From assembly GCF_001548115.1 (NCBI RefSeq), contig NZ_AP014821.1, positions 1-64,000 on the forward strand: a stretch of DNA of 64,000 bases. Direction: 5' to 3'. The notes beneath the pieces are model-generated. The model was not told the DNA's origin. It searched no databases and was given only the letters and a program-made list of their open reading frames with translations. Each line of letters begins with the position of its first letter. Positions within the stretch are counted from its first letter, which is position 1. This DNA comes from Geminocystis sp. NIES-3709 (GTDB lineage Bacteria; Cyanobacteriota; Cyanobacteriia; Cyanobacteriales; Cyanobacteriaceae). Made by a program: the position numbers and the translations under genes. Shown here piece by piece: positions 7,964 through 17,946 of this stretch.

Positions 7964-8866
7964 TTATTCATTTTTAGGATTGAGGCTAGAAAAATATAAG
8001 TTTCCAACGATACCTAAAAATAAGAAATAACAAACTAATTGTAGTAAATAAATTTGATCTCGATAACCGAATAAAGTTTTTAATAATATACCCGGAAATT
8101 CATTATCAGGCAAAAAATTACTGGCATTCCATACTTTCATACCTAATAAACAGGAATCTTGATCAAATAAACATATATTTTGATAATTAGGATTGATTTG
8201 ACTTAAAATCATTATTCCGCCATCAAGATTTTTTAAAGCGCTAATGACTAAACCTGCCACTATTAGCAATAAAAAAACTCCCATTATCTGAAAAAATAAT
8301 CGTATATTTATCTTAACCCCCCAATAAAACAATGCCCATCCCATTAAGACAGCTAACAGTAATCCTGCGATCGCACCTATAGTGGGACTAATAAAGTCGG
8401 ATTGAAACTGTGCGGTAATAAATAAAACTGTTTCAAAACCCTCTCGTAAAACAGCTATAAAAACTAAGAGAAAAACACCCTTACTAGCATTGTTATTCGT
8501 TAAAGCAATATTAACAGCACCTTCTACCTCACCCTTAAGAGATTTAGCCTGTTTGCTCATCCACAGTAACATCCAACTTAACATAGATACAGCCACAAGG
8601 GCAAATAGGGTTTTTAAGATTTGTTTGATAAAAGGAGCATAATAATATTCACTTGTTTCTATTCCTTGTAAACTTTGCCAAAGAAGTAAACCAACGGATA
8701 CACTAGCAATAATACCTGCTGTTACCCCTGAGTAAATCCAACGATAATACTCTTGTTTTTGAGCTTTTTGTAAACAAGCAAATACAATTCCGACGATTAA
8801 AGCGGCTTCAAAACCTTCTCTTAAGGTAATAACAAATGTTGGCAATGCGGTACTTATATTAATCAT
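7964..8866 (-). CDS. FTR1-family high-affinity iron permease
   Basis: A 300-residue membrane protein of the FTR1/EfeU family with about seven hydrophobic segments. Both iron-translocation motifs are present: LREGFEAALIVG near the N-terminus and LREGFETVLF in the middle (the REGFE/REXXE signature). It would carry ferric iron across the plasma membrane, usually with an oxidase or periplasmic EfeO/EfeB-like partner, none of which is adjacent. It lies 95 bp from the PmbA/TldE-type gene and 1.9 kb from a divergent FutC-like iron ABC ATPase, so an iron-uptake neighbourhood is plausible. Confidence 0.9.
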   Translation of the reverse strand: MINISTALPTFVITLREGFEAALIVGIVFACLQKAQKQEYYRWIYSGVTAGIIASVSVGLLLWQSLQGIETSEYYYAPFIKQILKTLFALVAVSMLSWMLLWMSKQAKSLKGEVEGAVNIALTNNNASKGVFLLVFIAVLREGFETVLFITAQFQSDFISPTIGAIAGLLLAVLMGWALFYWGVKINIRLFFQIMGVFLLLIVAGLVISALKNLDGGIMILSQINPNYQNICLFDQDSCLLGMKVWNASNFLPDNEFPGILLKTLFGYRDQIYLLQLVCYFLFLGIVGNLYFSSLNPKNE

Positions 8867-8961
8867 GAAAAATACTATTAGATGTAAGTAATTAATAATA
8901 AAATTTTTTGATTTCTTACTATTCTACTCTTAGTATCAGAGGTATATTTTCACACTTTGTC

Positions 8962-10308
8962 TTAAAGAGTAAAAGTAAAACCATCTACCAAGCCTCCCGG
9001 AATTAAACAACCTCCTAAAGACCTTGATTCATAAGTACTAACTTCGGGGATAAATTCTCTAAAATCCGTTAAAGCAAGTAAATTTTTACCAAAAAAAGAG
9101 TATAAGGAATCATCAAATCTTAAGTCTTTAATAGTGGCTACTATTTCCCCGTTTTCTACCCAAAAACAACCATAACGAGTCATACCAGTTATTTTTCCTT
9201 GTCTTCGATCGCTCCAGTTAAGATAGTGTAAGTTGGAAAGATATAATCCTGTGCCAATGGCTTTTAAAATCTCCTTTTCTGATAATGTGCCAGAGGCTAG
9301 TTCAGGCGATCGTAAACTTTCAAAACTACTAGCACCATTTGATTTTAACCCATATTCAAGAGCAGTGCGACTACTAATTAAACTATTAACTAATTTACCA
9401 GCAACAATTAAAGGTAATTCATCGGGAGACATTTCCCCAAAATCATTGAAACGAGGAACATTACCACTATGAAAATTCTCTTTGAGATGGAATAAAGAAG
9501 AAAGATTTTCACCTTCCCTAAGTTTAGCTAAAGCACTTCCTCCTTGCCTTAAAGATGCCTCACTGATGCCTCCCCATGAAAACATCCCCAATAAATCTGC
9601 TATGGCCGCAGGTGCAAGGTATGTGCGATAACTTCCCGGTTTCACTTCATGGATGGGTAAATTTAATTGTTGTAATTTTTGTTTATGGTATTTTATTTGA
9701 TGATCATATTTTTCTTTATGCCAATCTCTGCCAGAAAATATACCTTTAATCGCTTTTTCATTCTCATTAATTAAGGAATAGTCAATAAAAAAAGAATCCG
9801 TATTAAACCAATGTTTTTGTCCTAAAGAATTATAATTTGCCCTAATAATAGTTCCTCCGGTATAATAACCAGTAAAATCTAATCCTTGAACTGGCTTTAA
9901 AATTTCAGAAATAGCATTATCAGGATTTAATAATTTTCCTGAGTAAATTTCATGAGATGATCCTTCATTTTTGGGTAGAACAATATAAGGATCTTCTGGT
10001 AAATTTTTAAGGCTCGATCGTAAATAATCCAAATTCTCTAGGGCATTTTTTACATCAATGTCAATATTTCCTGTTAATGGAAATTCAGAATAAATAACCC
10101 TTTGATTTCCTATTAGTTTTACAGAAACTTCTGCATCAATAACAATTCCTGTTTGTCTAACTTTAGCATTGTTAAACCTTATAAAATGAGTATTTTCCGC
10201 ACGTAATTGTACTACTAAATATTCATCTTTCTTTAGTTTATTAAATAATTGTTCATTAACAAAATTAAAAGATTTTTCCCAATCATTGTTACTCTGAAAA
10301 TTATACAT
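8962..10308 (-). CDS. PmbA/TldE-type protein of the TldD/TldE protease pair
   Basis: A 448-residue protein of the TldD/PmbA (peptidase U62) family. It has the family layout, with IRFNNAKVRQTG at the N-terminus, SWGGISEASLRQGGSAL in the middle, and the glycine-rich C-terminus ITGMTRYGCFWVENGEIV, then SLGGCLIPGGLVDGFTF. The zinc motif HExxxH of TldD is absent, so this is the non-catalytic TldE/PmbA-like partner. The catalytic TldD homologue is at 51913-53346, 43 kb away. The pair degrades unfolded peptides and processes modified peptides in other bacteria. Confidence 0.85.
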   Translation of the reverse strand: MYNFQSNNDWEKSFNFVNEQLFNKLKKDEYLVVQLRAENTHFIRFNNAKVRQTGIVIDAEVSVKLIGNQRVIYSEFPLTGNIDIDVKNALENLDYLRSSLKNLPEDPYIVLPKNEGSSHEIYSGKLLNPDNAISEILKPVQGLDFTGYYTGGTIIRANYNSLGQKHWFNTDSFFIDYSLINENEKAIKGIFSGRDWHKEKYDHQIKYHKQKLQQLNLPIHEVKPGSYRTYLAPAAIADLLGMFSWGGISEASLRQGGSALAKLREGENLSSLFHLKENFHSGNVPRFNDFGEMSPDELPLIVAGKLVNSLISSRTALEYGLKSNGASSFESLRSPELASGTLSEKEILKAIGTGLYLSNLHYLNWSDRRQGKITGMTRYGCFWVENGEIVATIKDLRFDDSLYSFFGKNLLALTDFREFIPEVSTYESRSLGGCLIPGGLVDGFTFTL

Positions 10309-10694
10309 TTTTTCTTAAAAATTTAAAGATGATACGATTCTATTATATACGAATATAAATAAGTTAGAATATTAAAAAAAGATATAAAATATAAAGAATC
10401 TCCTATTATTATTTATTACTTCAAAGCAAATATTTTTGATATTCTATTCAACATTTTATTAGCCTATACTAATTTGCAATGATTAGTCTTCAATTAATTA
10501 TTAAAAACAAAGTTTCCAAACTCTTTTAACATCTAAAACCGAATACTTTTGAATAATCTTTCTTTTATAATTTAAGTGATATTACTATATTTTAAAACAT
10601 AAAATCTCCCCTAAAACTTAATATTTTTATCTAATATTTTTCATAAAAGCTCAATAGGATTCTTATAGAAGTTAAGACTTTACTTATTGCTAAT

Positions 10695-10706
10695 TGGTAA
10701 TTACCA
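10695..10706. promoter_or_regulatory. Perfect 12-bp palindrome TGGTAATTACCA
   Basis: A complete dyad located 64 bp before the FutC-like start codon. Its position next to promoter-like AT-rich DNA suggests an operator. The cognate regulator is unknown. Confidence 0.4.
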
Positions 10707-10723
10707 TGCTATATTGAGATTAT

Positions 10724-10738
10724 TGAGAACTATTCTTA
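10724..10738 (+). promoter_or_regulatory. Candidate Fur box before the iron ABC ATPase
   Basis: TGAGAACTATTCTTA fits the 7-1-7 Fur pattern (TGATAAT-N-ATTATCA) at 10 of 14 arm positions and is itself an imperfect dyad (AGAA/TTCT). It lies 31 bp upstream of the FutC-like start. The gene's role in iron uptake makes Fur control reasonable, but the match is by eye only. Confidence 0.35.
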
Positions 10739-10769
10739 TTAAAATATTTATACTATCTTAAAAAATAAT

Positions 10770-11828
10770 ATGACAGAATCATTAATTCTTCGAGTTCAAG
10801 GAGTCAGTAAAAAATTCACAGGCAATGAATTTCCCGCCGTTAATAAAGTTAATTTTGACTTACGACAAGGAGAATTATTAGGATTATTAGGGCCTTCTGG
10901 ATGTGGTAAAACAACTCTGTTAAGAATTATTGCTGGATTTGAAAAACCCTCGGAAGGCTCGATCGAGCTAGGAGGACAAATTGTGACAGGAGAAGGACGC
11001 TGGGTAGAACCAGAAAAAAGACGTACAGGAATGGTATTTCAAGATTATGCCTTATTTCCTCATTTAAACGTAGCTGAAAATATTGCTTTTGGGTTAAAAA
11101 GTAAAAAACCTCGTCCTCAAAATCAAGATATAAGAAAAAGAGTCACAGAAGTTTTGCAGTTAGTGGGTTTAACGGGATTAGAAAAACGTTACCCTCACGA
11201 GTTATCCGGTGGGCAACAACAACGCATCGCTTTAGCCCGTGCCTTAGCCCCTGAACCTGAGTTAATATTGTTGGATGAGCCTTTAAGTAATTTAGATGTG
11301 CAAGTTAGAGAAAGATTGCGCCACGAAGTGAGAACAATTCTTAAAAGTACCAATACCGCAGCTATTTTTGTTACCCATGATCAAGAAGAAGCAATGGCGA
11401 TCGCAGATAAAATAGGAGTTATGGCTCAAGGAAAATTAGTACAATTAGGCACTCCCGAAGATATTTATAGTTGTCCTGAATGTAAATTTGTAGCTGAATT
11501 TGTGACTCAAGCAAATTTCTTACAAGCGACAAAACAAGGAAATTTATGGTGTACTGAGTTAGGAGAATGGTGTCTTGATACTCCCGTGAATTTTGACAAA
11601 GGAGAATTAATGTTTCGTCAGGAAGATGTAATTTTGAAACCTGATGAGGAAGGAGTCACCGTTATTCAAGAAAGAGAATTTTTAGGAAGAGAATATCGTT
11701 ATTGTCTGCAAACTGTTTCAGGAAAAAGACTTCATGCTCGTACAGATGTGAAAACACAATTACCTGTTGGTACAAAAGTAAAACTAGATATTGCACCAAA
11801 AACTTTACAAATTTTTCCTACACTTTAA
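10770..11828 (+). CDS. futC: Iron(III) ABC transporter ATP-binding protein (FutC-like)
   Basis: A 352-residue ABC ATPase of the FbpC/FutC group. It shows Walker A GPSGCGKTT, the Q-loop VFQDYALFPHL, the signature LSGGQQQRIALARAL, Walker B LILLDEPLSNLD and the switch histidine VTHDQEEAMAIAD. A TOBE-like C-terminal domain (about 245-350) follows, typical of importers for ferric iron. The permease (FutB) and binding proteins (FutA) are not in the window, which is common in cyanobacteria. It would energise ferric iron import across the plasma membrane. Spermidine- or sulfate-type ATPases are the main alternative, but the sequence is closest to the iron group. Confidence 0.8.
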   Translation: MTESLILRVQGVSKKFTGNEFPAVNKVNFDLRQGELLGLLGPSGCGKTTLLRIIAGFEKPSEGSIELGGQIVTGEGRWVEPEKRRTGMVFQDYALFPHLNVAENIAFGLKSKKPRPQNQDIRKRVTEVLQLVGLTGLEKRYPHELSGGQQQRIALARALAPEPELILLDEPLSNLDVQVRERLRHEVRTILKSTNTAAIFVTHDQEEAMAIADKIGVMAQGKLVQLGTPEDIYSCPECKFVAEFVTQANFLQATKQGNLWCTELGEWCLDTPVNFDKGELMFRQEDVILKPDEEGVTVIQEREFLGREYRYCLQTVSGKRLHARTDVKTQLPVGTKVKLDIAPKTLQIFPTL

Positions 11829-12013
11829 AACACTAATCGTCGTTGCTGATTTAAGGTAAGAGATGAATTGTTTATATACTTTCCATCTATCTGTATATAT
11901 AATTGAATTGATTTTTTTTCCTCTAATAGTTAAAAAGTTCGTACTCTATAGTCTTCCATTGATTATTTTAATTCATGTTTTCTGCTATACCAACACTTTT
12001 TCGATCGAGCTGA

Positions 12014-12044
12014 CAAAAAAAATCCCCCTGTATAAGAGGGGGAT
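12014..12044 (-). terminator. Intrinsic terminator of fusA
   Basis: On the minus strand, an 8-bp GC-rich stem (ATCCCCCT at 12022-12029 pairing with AGGGGGAT at 12037-12044, 7-base loop) is followed by a run of eight T (12022 down to 12015). It lies 29 bp after the fusA stop codon. The T-run is only on the minus-strand side, so it does not serve the convergent futC-like gene. Confidence 0.85.
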
Positions 12045-12072
12045 ATAGGAGATCTTTCGATCACTTTACAAA

Positions 12073-14166
12073 TTATTTAGCGGCGGCTAATTCGCGCTCT
12101 TTAGTTTCTTTGATAACTTCATCAGCTACGTTCTTAGGACAAGGTGCATAATGAGAAAATTCCATAGAAAATTGACCTCGTCCAGAAGTCATGGTTCTCA
12201 AATCACCGATGTAACCAAACATCTCACTAAGAGGTGCTTCTGCTTTGATTCTGACACCCATAGGATTAGTACTTTGAGATTTGATCATGCCACGACGACG
12301 GTTAAGATCGCCAATGACATCTCCCATGTGATCTTCAGGGGTGAACACATCAATATTCATGATCGGTTCTAACAATTGAGGCCCAGCTTTAGGAATCGAT
12401 TGACGATAACCGGCACGGGCGGCAATTTCAAAAGCGATCGCACTAGAATCCACAGCGTGGAATGCACCATCGGTTAAGGTAACTTTAAGGTCAACACAAG
12501 GGAAACCAGCTAAGACACCTTTAACAATACTGGCTTGGAAACCTTTTTGTACGGCAGGCCAAAATTCACGGGGTACGTTACCACCAGTAACTTTTGACTC
12601 GAATTGAAAACCGCTACCCGGTTCGCCCGGTTCAACGGTGTAGTCGATACGTCCAAATTGACCTGAACCACCAGATTGTTTTTTGTGGGTATAGCTATCA
12701 TTAATTACTTTGGTGATAGATTCACGGTAAGCTACTTGAGGTTTTCCAACTTCTACTTCTACCCCGTGAGTACGTCGAAGGATGTCCACTTTAATATCAA
12801 GGTGTAATTCACCCATTCCTTTAATAATGGTTTCGCCACTTTCTTGATCGGTTTCAACGTAGAAAGAGGGATCTTCTTGTACCATTTTACTTAACGCCAT
12901 GCCCATTTTTTCGTTGCCACCTTTTTGCTTGGGTTTGATGGCGATCGAAATAACGGGATCAGGGAATACCATCGGTTCAAGGGTTGCGGGTTGATTGGGA
13001 TCACAAATAGTGTGACCTGTTTGGACATTTTTCATACCCACAATCGCTACAATATCCCCTGCCTGAGCAGATTCAATCTCGATACGATCGTTAGCGTGCA
13101 TTTCCACTAAACGACCAACACGATCGGTTTTACCTGTAGCTGTGTTTAAAACTGTCATACCTTTACTTAACACCCCTGAATAAATACGAGTGAAAGTTAA
13201 AGCACCATAGCGATCGTCCATAATTTTGAAAGCTAAAGCGCGCAAAGGTTTTTCAGGATCAACAATGGCAAAAGTACCTGTTTCATTACCTTCTAAGTCA
13301 ACTTCAGGCTGAGGATTAACTTCTGTAGGATCTGGTAAATAATCAATTACACCGTCTAAAACTAATTGTACTCCTTTATTTTTAAAAGAAGAACCACAAT
13401 AGGTAGGGAAGAACACAAGATCACGAGTACCTTTACGAATACAACGTTTAATGTCATCAATGGCGATTTCTTCACCTTCAAGGTATTTTTCCATTAAATC
13501 ATTATCTTGTTCAACGGCAGTCTCAATTAACTGTTCACGGTATAATTCCACATCGTCAACCATATCCGCAGGAATTTCTTGAATACTATAATTCATTGGA
13601 TCACCAGAATCATCCCAAATCCATGCTTTACGGGTAAGAAGATCTACCACACCTTTAAACTCAGTTTCCACACCGATAGGTAATACCATCACTAAAGGAG
13701 TAGCCGCTAAAATTTCTTTAACTTGTTTAATTACACGGAAGAAATCTGCACCAGTTCGATCGAGTTTATTAACATAGATAATACGAGCGACTTTGGAATC
13801 GTTAGCATAACGCCAGTTAGTTTCTGATTGAGGTTCAACCCCACCAGAACCGCAGAATACCCCGATACCGCCATCAAGAACTTTTAAAGAACGATATACT
13901 TCGATCGTAAAGTCAACGTGTCCGGGAGTATCGATAATATTGAATTGATAATCTTTCCAAAAACAGGTTGTAGCGGCGGATTGAATCGTAATACCTCTTT
14001 CTTGTTCTTGTTCCATGAAGTCGGTAGTTGCCGCACCTTCGTGTACTTCACCAATTTTGTGAATTTTACCAGTTAATTTAAGGATTCTTTCTGTAGTTGT
14101 GGTTTTACCAGCATCAACGTGAGCAAAAATGCCTATATTTCTATATTTACTGAGATCTTTTGCCAT
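12073..14166 (-). CDS. fusA: Elongation factor G (stand-alone paralogue type)
   Basis: A 697-residue translational GTPase. G1 is [13 protein letters not shown] (residues 15-27), G2 is RGITI, G3 is DTPGHVDF and G4 is NKLDRTG. Domains II-V run to the C-terminus with [15 protein letters not shown]. It drives ribosomal translocation. It is not beside rpsL, rpsG or tuf, the usual str-operon context, and has its own terminator. Its N-terminus ([23 protein letters not shown]) departs from the usual GIAAHIDAGK and [13 protein letters not shown]. It is therefore more likely one of the extra EF-G copies that cyanobacteria carry than the main str-operon enzyme; this assignment is inference. Confidence 0.9.
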   Translation of the reverse strand: MAKDLSKYRNIGIFAHVDAGKTTTTERILKLTGKIHKIGEVHEGAATTDFMEQEQERGITIQSAATTCFWKDYQFNIIDTPGHVDFTIEVYRSLKVLDGGIGVFCGSGGVEPQSETNWRYANDSKVARIIYVNKLDRTGADFFRVIKQVKEILAATPLVMVLPIGVETEFKGVVDLLTRKAWIWDDSGDPMNYSIQEIPADMVDDVELYREQLIETAVEQDNDLMEKYLEGEEIAIDDIKRCIRKGTRDLVFFPTYCGSSFKNKGVQLVLDGVIDYLPDPTEVNPQPEVDLEGNETGTFAIVDPEKPLRALAFKIMDDRYGALTFTRIYSGVLSKGMTVLNTATGKTDRVGRLVEMHANDRIEIESAQAGDIVAIVGMKNVQTGHTICDPNQPATLEPMVFPDPVISIAIKPKQKGGNEKMGMALSKMVQEDPSFYVETDQESGETIIKGMGELHLDIKVDILRRTHGVEVEVGKPQVAYRESITKVINDSYTHKKQSGGSGQFGRIDYTVEPGEPGSGFQFESKVTGGNVPREFWPAVQKGFQASIVKGVLAGFPCVDLKVTLTDGAFHAVDSSAIAFEIAARAGYRQSIPKAGPQLLEPIMNIDVFTPEDHMGDVIGDLNRRRGMIKSQSTNPMGVRIKAEAPLSEMFGYIGDLRTMTSGRGQFSMEFSHYAPCPKNVADEVIKETKERELAAAK

Positions 14167-14387
14167 AATAAGTTTTCTATATTTGTTTAAACAATTCAGA
14201 ATCAGTTGGATTTTCTTTCAAGGGTGATTCTGAGGGGGATTTAAGTGTGGTTATGATTGAACAACACTGGCTTTTAGAATTTATCATGTTCTAGGCACAA
14301 AATTCTTTTGACAGACATTTACTTTTATCTCCCATTTATTAATCATAAATGATTGTAACAAAATGTGAAAGAGGTAATTTAACAATA
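14167..14387. other. fusA upstream region
   Basis: Promoter region of fusA, AT-rich, with no ORF. A repeat copy (14388-14556) and the leuA terminator fill the rest of this 515-bp gap. Confidence 0.4.
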
Positions 14388-14556
14388 CCTGACAGGGCTA
14401 TAAAATTTATGGGTGAAGGTAGAGATCAGCTGTTAGGGATTAGCCTTTTTTCCATTAAAGAATAAGTAATCAATTACGAATATTGACAAGAAATTTGACT
14501 TAACAATAACTGATGGCTACCCTTTCGACAATATTTTTTCATCAAACTGAGGTTAA
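14388..14556 (+). repeat. Dispersed intergenic element, copy A
   Basis: About 169 bp that recur with high similarity at 41467-41632 and in part at 43395-43510. Shared blocks include GCTATAAAATTTATG, AAAGAATAAGTAATCAATTA, GAAATTT(G/A)ACTTAACAAT and CTACCCTTTCGACAATATTT. All three copies have the same orientation. No long ORF, terminal inverted repeats or target duplication are evident. Confidence 0.8.
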
Positions 14557-14566
14557 CACAAGGTTA

Positions 14567-14635
14567 ATAAAAAAGAAAAAAGTGCTGGTTATCGCTTAAT
14601 TATTTATTAGAGTCAAAAACCAGCATTTTATTATT
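14567..14635 (-). terminator. Intrinsic terminator of leuA
   Basis: On the minus strand, AACCAGCA (14628-14635) pairs with TGCTGGTT (14583-14590) across a long AT loop. The stem is followed by a T-rich tract (complement of the A-run 14567-14581). It starts 48 bp after the leuA stop codon. Confidence 0.65.
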
Positions 14636-14682
14636 AACAATCTTTGGAAACATTAATATTAGGATAGGAGAGGAGAAGATCG

Positions 14683-16263
14683 CTAAACAAGTCGGACGCT
14701 TTCAATAGTTGCATAAAGACGATTTAATGCACTAATATAAGCCCGAGCCGAAGCTACAATTACATCAGTATTGGCCGCATAACCTGAGTAAGTTTTCCCT
14801 TCATGTTTCAATCTGATAGTAACTTCTCCCATAGCATCAATTCCTGCAGTTACAGATTTTACGGAATATTCAGTTAACTCGTTAGGAATATTTACTACTC
14901 GATTTATGGCTTTGTATACTGCATCTACAGGGCCAGTACCGATCGCCGCATCGCTTAACTCTTGTCCATCAGGAGTTCTCAGAGTAATGGTAGCAGTGGG
15001 GGATGAATGATCTCCACAGGATACTTGTACTAATTCGAGACGGAATAATTCAGGAGGTTGTTGAATTTCATCGTTAACAATAGCTTCTAAATCCCAATCG
15101 GTGATCTCTCGTTTTTTGTCAGCTACTTCTTTAAACCGCAAAAAGGCTTTATTTAAGTCATCTTCGGACAATTCAAATCCCAACTCCACCAGACGGGTAC
15201 GAAAAGCATTACGGCCAGAAAGTTTACCCAGTACAATTTGATTTGTGGTTAAACCGATCGATTCTGCATCCATAATCTCATAGGTGAGACGATTTTTTAA
15301 CACACCATCTTGATGTATTCCAGACTCATGGGCAAAAGCATTTGCTCCCACAATGGCTTTATTAGGTTGTACTAACATTCCCGTCAGATTAGATACCAAA
15401 CGAGAGGTTTTATAAATCTGCTTGGTATCAATATTTGTTAAAGGTTGAACAGAATTAACATCTCTACCTAAGAAGGGATTAAAATATTGACGACGCACAT
15501 GAAGCGCCATTACCAATTCTTCTAGTGCCGCATTTCCTGCTCTTTCTCCAATACCATTAATAGTACATTCTAACTGTCTTGCTCCATTTTTAATGGCTTC
15601 AAGGAAATTTGCCACAGCCAAGCCTAGATCATTGTGACCATGAACGGATATAATTGCTTTGTCAATATTAGGCACATTATCTTTAATGCCTTTGATTATA
15701 GCTCCATATTCAGCAGGGGTGGTATAACCTACGGTATCGGGAATATTAACGGTAGTAGCACCGGCTTTGATCGCCAATTCGAGAACTTGATACAAAAATT
15801 CAGGATCACTACGCCCTGCATCTTCGGGGGAAAACTCGACATCATCGGTGAAAGTTTTGGCATAGGCTACCATTTCAGGTACGATTGCTAATACATCTGC
15901 ACGAGTTTTTTTGAGCTTATATTCGAGATGAATATCAGAAGTTGCTAGAAAGGTGTGAATACGACGTTTAAAAGCTGGTTGGAGAGCTTCTCCTGCACTT
16001 TTTATGTCTGGTTTTGTTGCCCTTGCCAAGCCACAAATAGTGGGGCCTTTTTCTGTCCCTACGGTGTCAGCAATGCGTTGTACCGCAGAAAAATCTCCTT
16101 GACTGGCGTGGGGAAATCCAGCTTCAATAACGTCCACTCCTAATTTAGCTAAGGCACGAGCAATGGTCAATTTTTCATCTACATTTAAACTTGCTCCCGG
16201 AGATTGTTCTCCATCTCGCAATGTGGTATCAAATATAATAATTCGATCGGGCTGATTTGTCAT
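14683..16263 (-). CDS. leuA: 2-isopropylmalate synthase
   Basis: A 526-residue LeuA that condenses acetyl-CoA with 2-oxoisovalerate, the first committed step of leucine synthesis. The catalytic TIM-barrel carries [15 protein letters not shown] near residues 12-26, [17 protein letters not shown] for metal binding, and [13 protein letters not shown]. The C-terminal regulatory domain (about 390-526) that binds leucine is complete, so feedback inhibition is expected. The length is typical. It is transcribed alone, with a terminator downstream. A homologous citramalate synthase is less likely, because the whole sequence follows LeuA. Confidence 0.95.
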   Translation of the reverse strand: MTNQPDRIIIFDTTLRDGEQSPGASLNVDEKLTIARALAKLGVDVIEAGFPHASQGDFSAVQRIADTVGTEKGPTICGLARATKPDIKSAGEALQPAFKRRIHTFLATSDIHLEYKLKKTRADVLAIVPEMVAYAKTFTDDVEFSPEDAGRSDPEFLYQVLELAIKAGATTVNIPDTVGYTTPAEYGAIIKGIKDNVPNIDKAIISVHGHNDLGLAVANFLEAIKNGARQLECTINGIGERAGNAALEELVMALHVRRQYFNPFLGRDVNSVQPLTNIDTKQIYKTSRLVSNLTGMLVQPNKAIVGANAFAHESGIHQDGVLKNRLTYEIMDAESIGLTTNQIVLGKLSGRNAFRTRLVELGFELSEDDLNKAFLRFKEVADKKREITDWDLEAIVNDEIQQPPELFRLELVQVSCGDHSSPTATITLRTPDGQELSDAAIGTGPVDAVYKAINRVVNIPNELTEYSVKSVTAGIDAMGEVTIRLKHEGKTYSGYAANTDVIVASARAYISALNRLYATIESVRLV

Positions 16264-16344
16264 ATCTAAAAATATTTAACGAATATACGAACATATATAA
16301 AGCCTTTCTATATAATAAACGAAAAAAATAGACCTTTACTCTTA

Positions 16345-17946
16345 ATGCAAAATCAAATTAAAAAAACTGAAATACATTCGATAATTATTGTTAGTGGACT
16401 ATTTTTAATAATTACTTTATTTTTAGGATTAAATCGTTACTATAGTTTTTTTGCTTCCTACGATCAAGGAATTTTTAATCAAATTTTTTGGAATAATTTA
16501 CATTTTAATTTTTATCATAGTTCTTTAGCCTCTGGAATTTCGACTCATGTTACCAGTGGAGAGGAATTACCGAGAGTTTATGACAGCTATTTAGGTCATC
16601 ATTTTAGTCCTAATCTATTGCTCTGGTTGCCTGTTTATTACCTTTTCCCCTCTGGTGCTACTTTGGTGACAATACAAATTTTATTAATTACAGGGGCTGG
16701 AGTTGTATTATACTTTCTAGCTAGAGAATATATTGAACATTTCATCGCACTTTTAATTGTAATTAGTTTTTATGGCTCGATCGCAGTTTTAATTCCTACT
16801 CTTTCCAACTTTGATAATATCTCTCAATTACCTATTTTAGTATTCAGTTTATTATTAAGTTTAGAAAAACGAAATTGGTGGTTATTTACTCTTTTTGCTT
16901 TGCTAATTTTAGGAGTAAGACAAGAAGCTGGATTAAATTTATTTGGTGTGGGAATTTATTTAATTGTCAGTAAACGTTATCCCCGTCAAGGCTTATTAAT
17001 TTGTTTAATTTCCTTCGTTTATATGATTGTTATAACTAATATAGTTATGCCTCAATTTACCGAAGATGTGGGTAAAAGACTTATGGTTGATAAATTTGGA
17101 CAATATATAAAAGGAGATAATCCTTCAACTTTAGCTGTAATTTGGGGAATGATAACCCAACCTTGGCTTGTCATTTGGGAATTAATTTCACCTATTGGTA
17201 AAACTTTAGAATATTTAATCGGACAATGGTTATCTTTAGCTTTAATTCCTGCGGTTTCTCCTACTGCTTGGATTATCTCAATTTTTCCGTTATTAACGCC
17301 ATTATTAGGGCAAGGTAAATCAGTTTTATCTCTTAATATTCGTTATGCCATGATGGTAGTCCCCGGATTATTTTATGGTGCAATTTTATGGTGGGGAGGA
17401 CAAAGTTTTTATAATTTTCAACAAAATATTAATAAACTAAATCCTAGAAAATTAACTGTTAAATTCAAACGTTTTTGGATTACCTGTATCTCCATTTCTT
17501 TATTACTAGGTTTTACATCTAGTACAACGGAATTAAGTAGAGCTTTTTATTTTATTTTGCCTGATTCTTTTCAACCTTGGGTATATGTATCTTTACCTAG
17601 ACAATGGCAACATTCAGCTAATATCTATAAACTTTTAGCACAAATTCCTAATTCTGCTAGTGTTAGTAGTACTAATAATATTATTGCTCATCTTTCTAGC
17701 CGTAGAGCAGTAATTCGTTTACCCATGATTGAATTTCGCAGTGATAATCAAGAGGTAGAAAAAGTTGATTATATTATCGCAGATTTGTGGGAATTAGAAC
17801 GTTATGGAATAGTTTTTAAAAAAGAGCAAGGTTGGTTAGAAGCTATTAATTATTTAATTGATGATGTTACTACTAAAAAAGAATATGACATTATTGATAG
17901 GAAAGATAACGTTATTTTACTTAGGAATGAGGGTTTAATAAAATAG
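16345..17946 (+). CDS. DUF2079 polytopic membrane protein
   Basis: A 533-residue membrane protein with about 9-10 hydrophobic segments. The N-terminal motif YDQGIFNQIFWN and the downstream HFSPNLLLWLPVY are hallmarks of DUF2079, a family with a glycosyltransferase-C-like fold whose substrate is unknown. The soluble C-terminus (about 420-533) is predicted outside the membrane. It is divergent from leuA (81 bp between starts) and transcribed alone. A role in cell-envelope glycan transfer is possible but not shown. Confidence 0.8.
   Translation: MQNQIKKTEIHSIIIVSGLFLIITLFLGLNRYYSFFASYDQGIFNQIFWNNLHFNFYHSSLASGISTHVTSGEELPRVYDSYLGHHFSPNLLLWLPVYYLFPSGATLVTIQILLITGAGVVLYFLAREYIEHFIALLIVISFYGSIAVLIPTLSNFDNISQLPILVFSLLLSLEKRNWWLFTLFALLILGVRQEAGLNLFGVGIYLIVSKRYPRQGLLICLISFVYMIVITNIVMPQFTEDVGKRLMVDKFGQYIKGDNPSTLAVIWGMITQPWLVIWELISPIGKTLEYLIGQWLSLALIPAVSPTAWIISIFPLLTPLLGQGKSVLSLNIRYAMMVVPGLFYGAILWWGGQSFYNFQQNINKLNPRKLTVKFKRFWITCISISLLLGFTSSTTELSRAFYFILPDSFQPWVYVSLPRQWQHSANIYKLLAQIPNSASVSSTNNIIAHLSSRRAVIRLPMIEFRSDNQEVEKVDYIIADLWELERYGIVFKKEQGWLEAINYLIDDVTTKKEYDIIDRKDNVILLRNEGLIK

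Larger units (their letters stand above)
10309..10769. other. 460-bp divergent promoter region
   Basis: Very AT-rich spacer between the minus-strand PmbA/TldE-type gene and the plus-strand FutC-like gene. It holds two operator-like sequences close to the futC-like start, listed separately. No small ORF or RNA gene was seen in the rest. Confidence 0.5.

Noticed and set aside
11863-12048. 61-codon hydrophobic plus-strand frame after futC
   Set aside because: Runs through the fusA terminator on the other strand; composition reflects AT-rich DNA.
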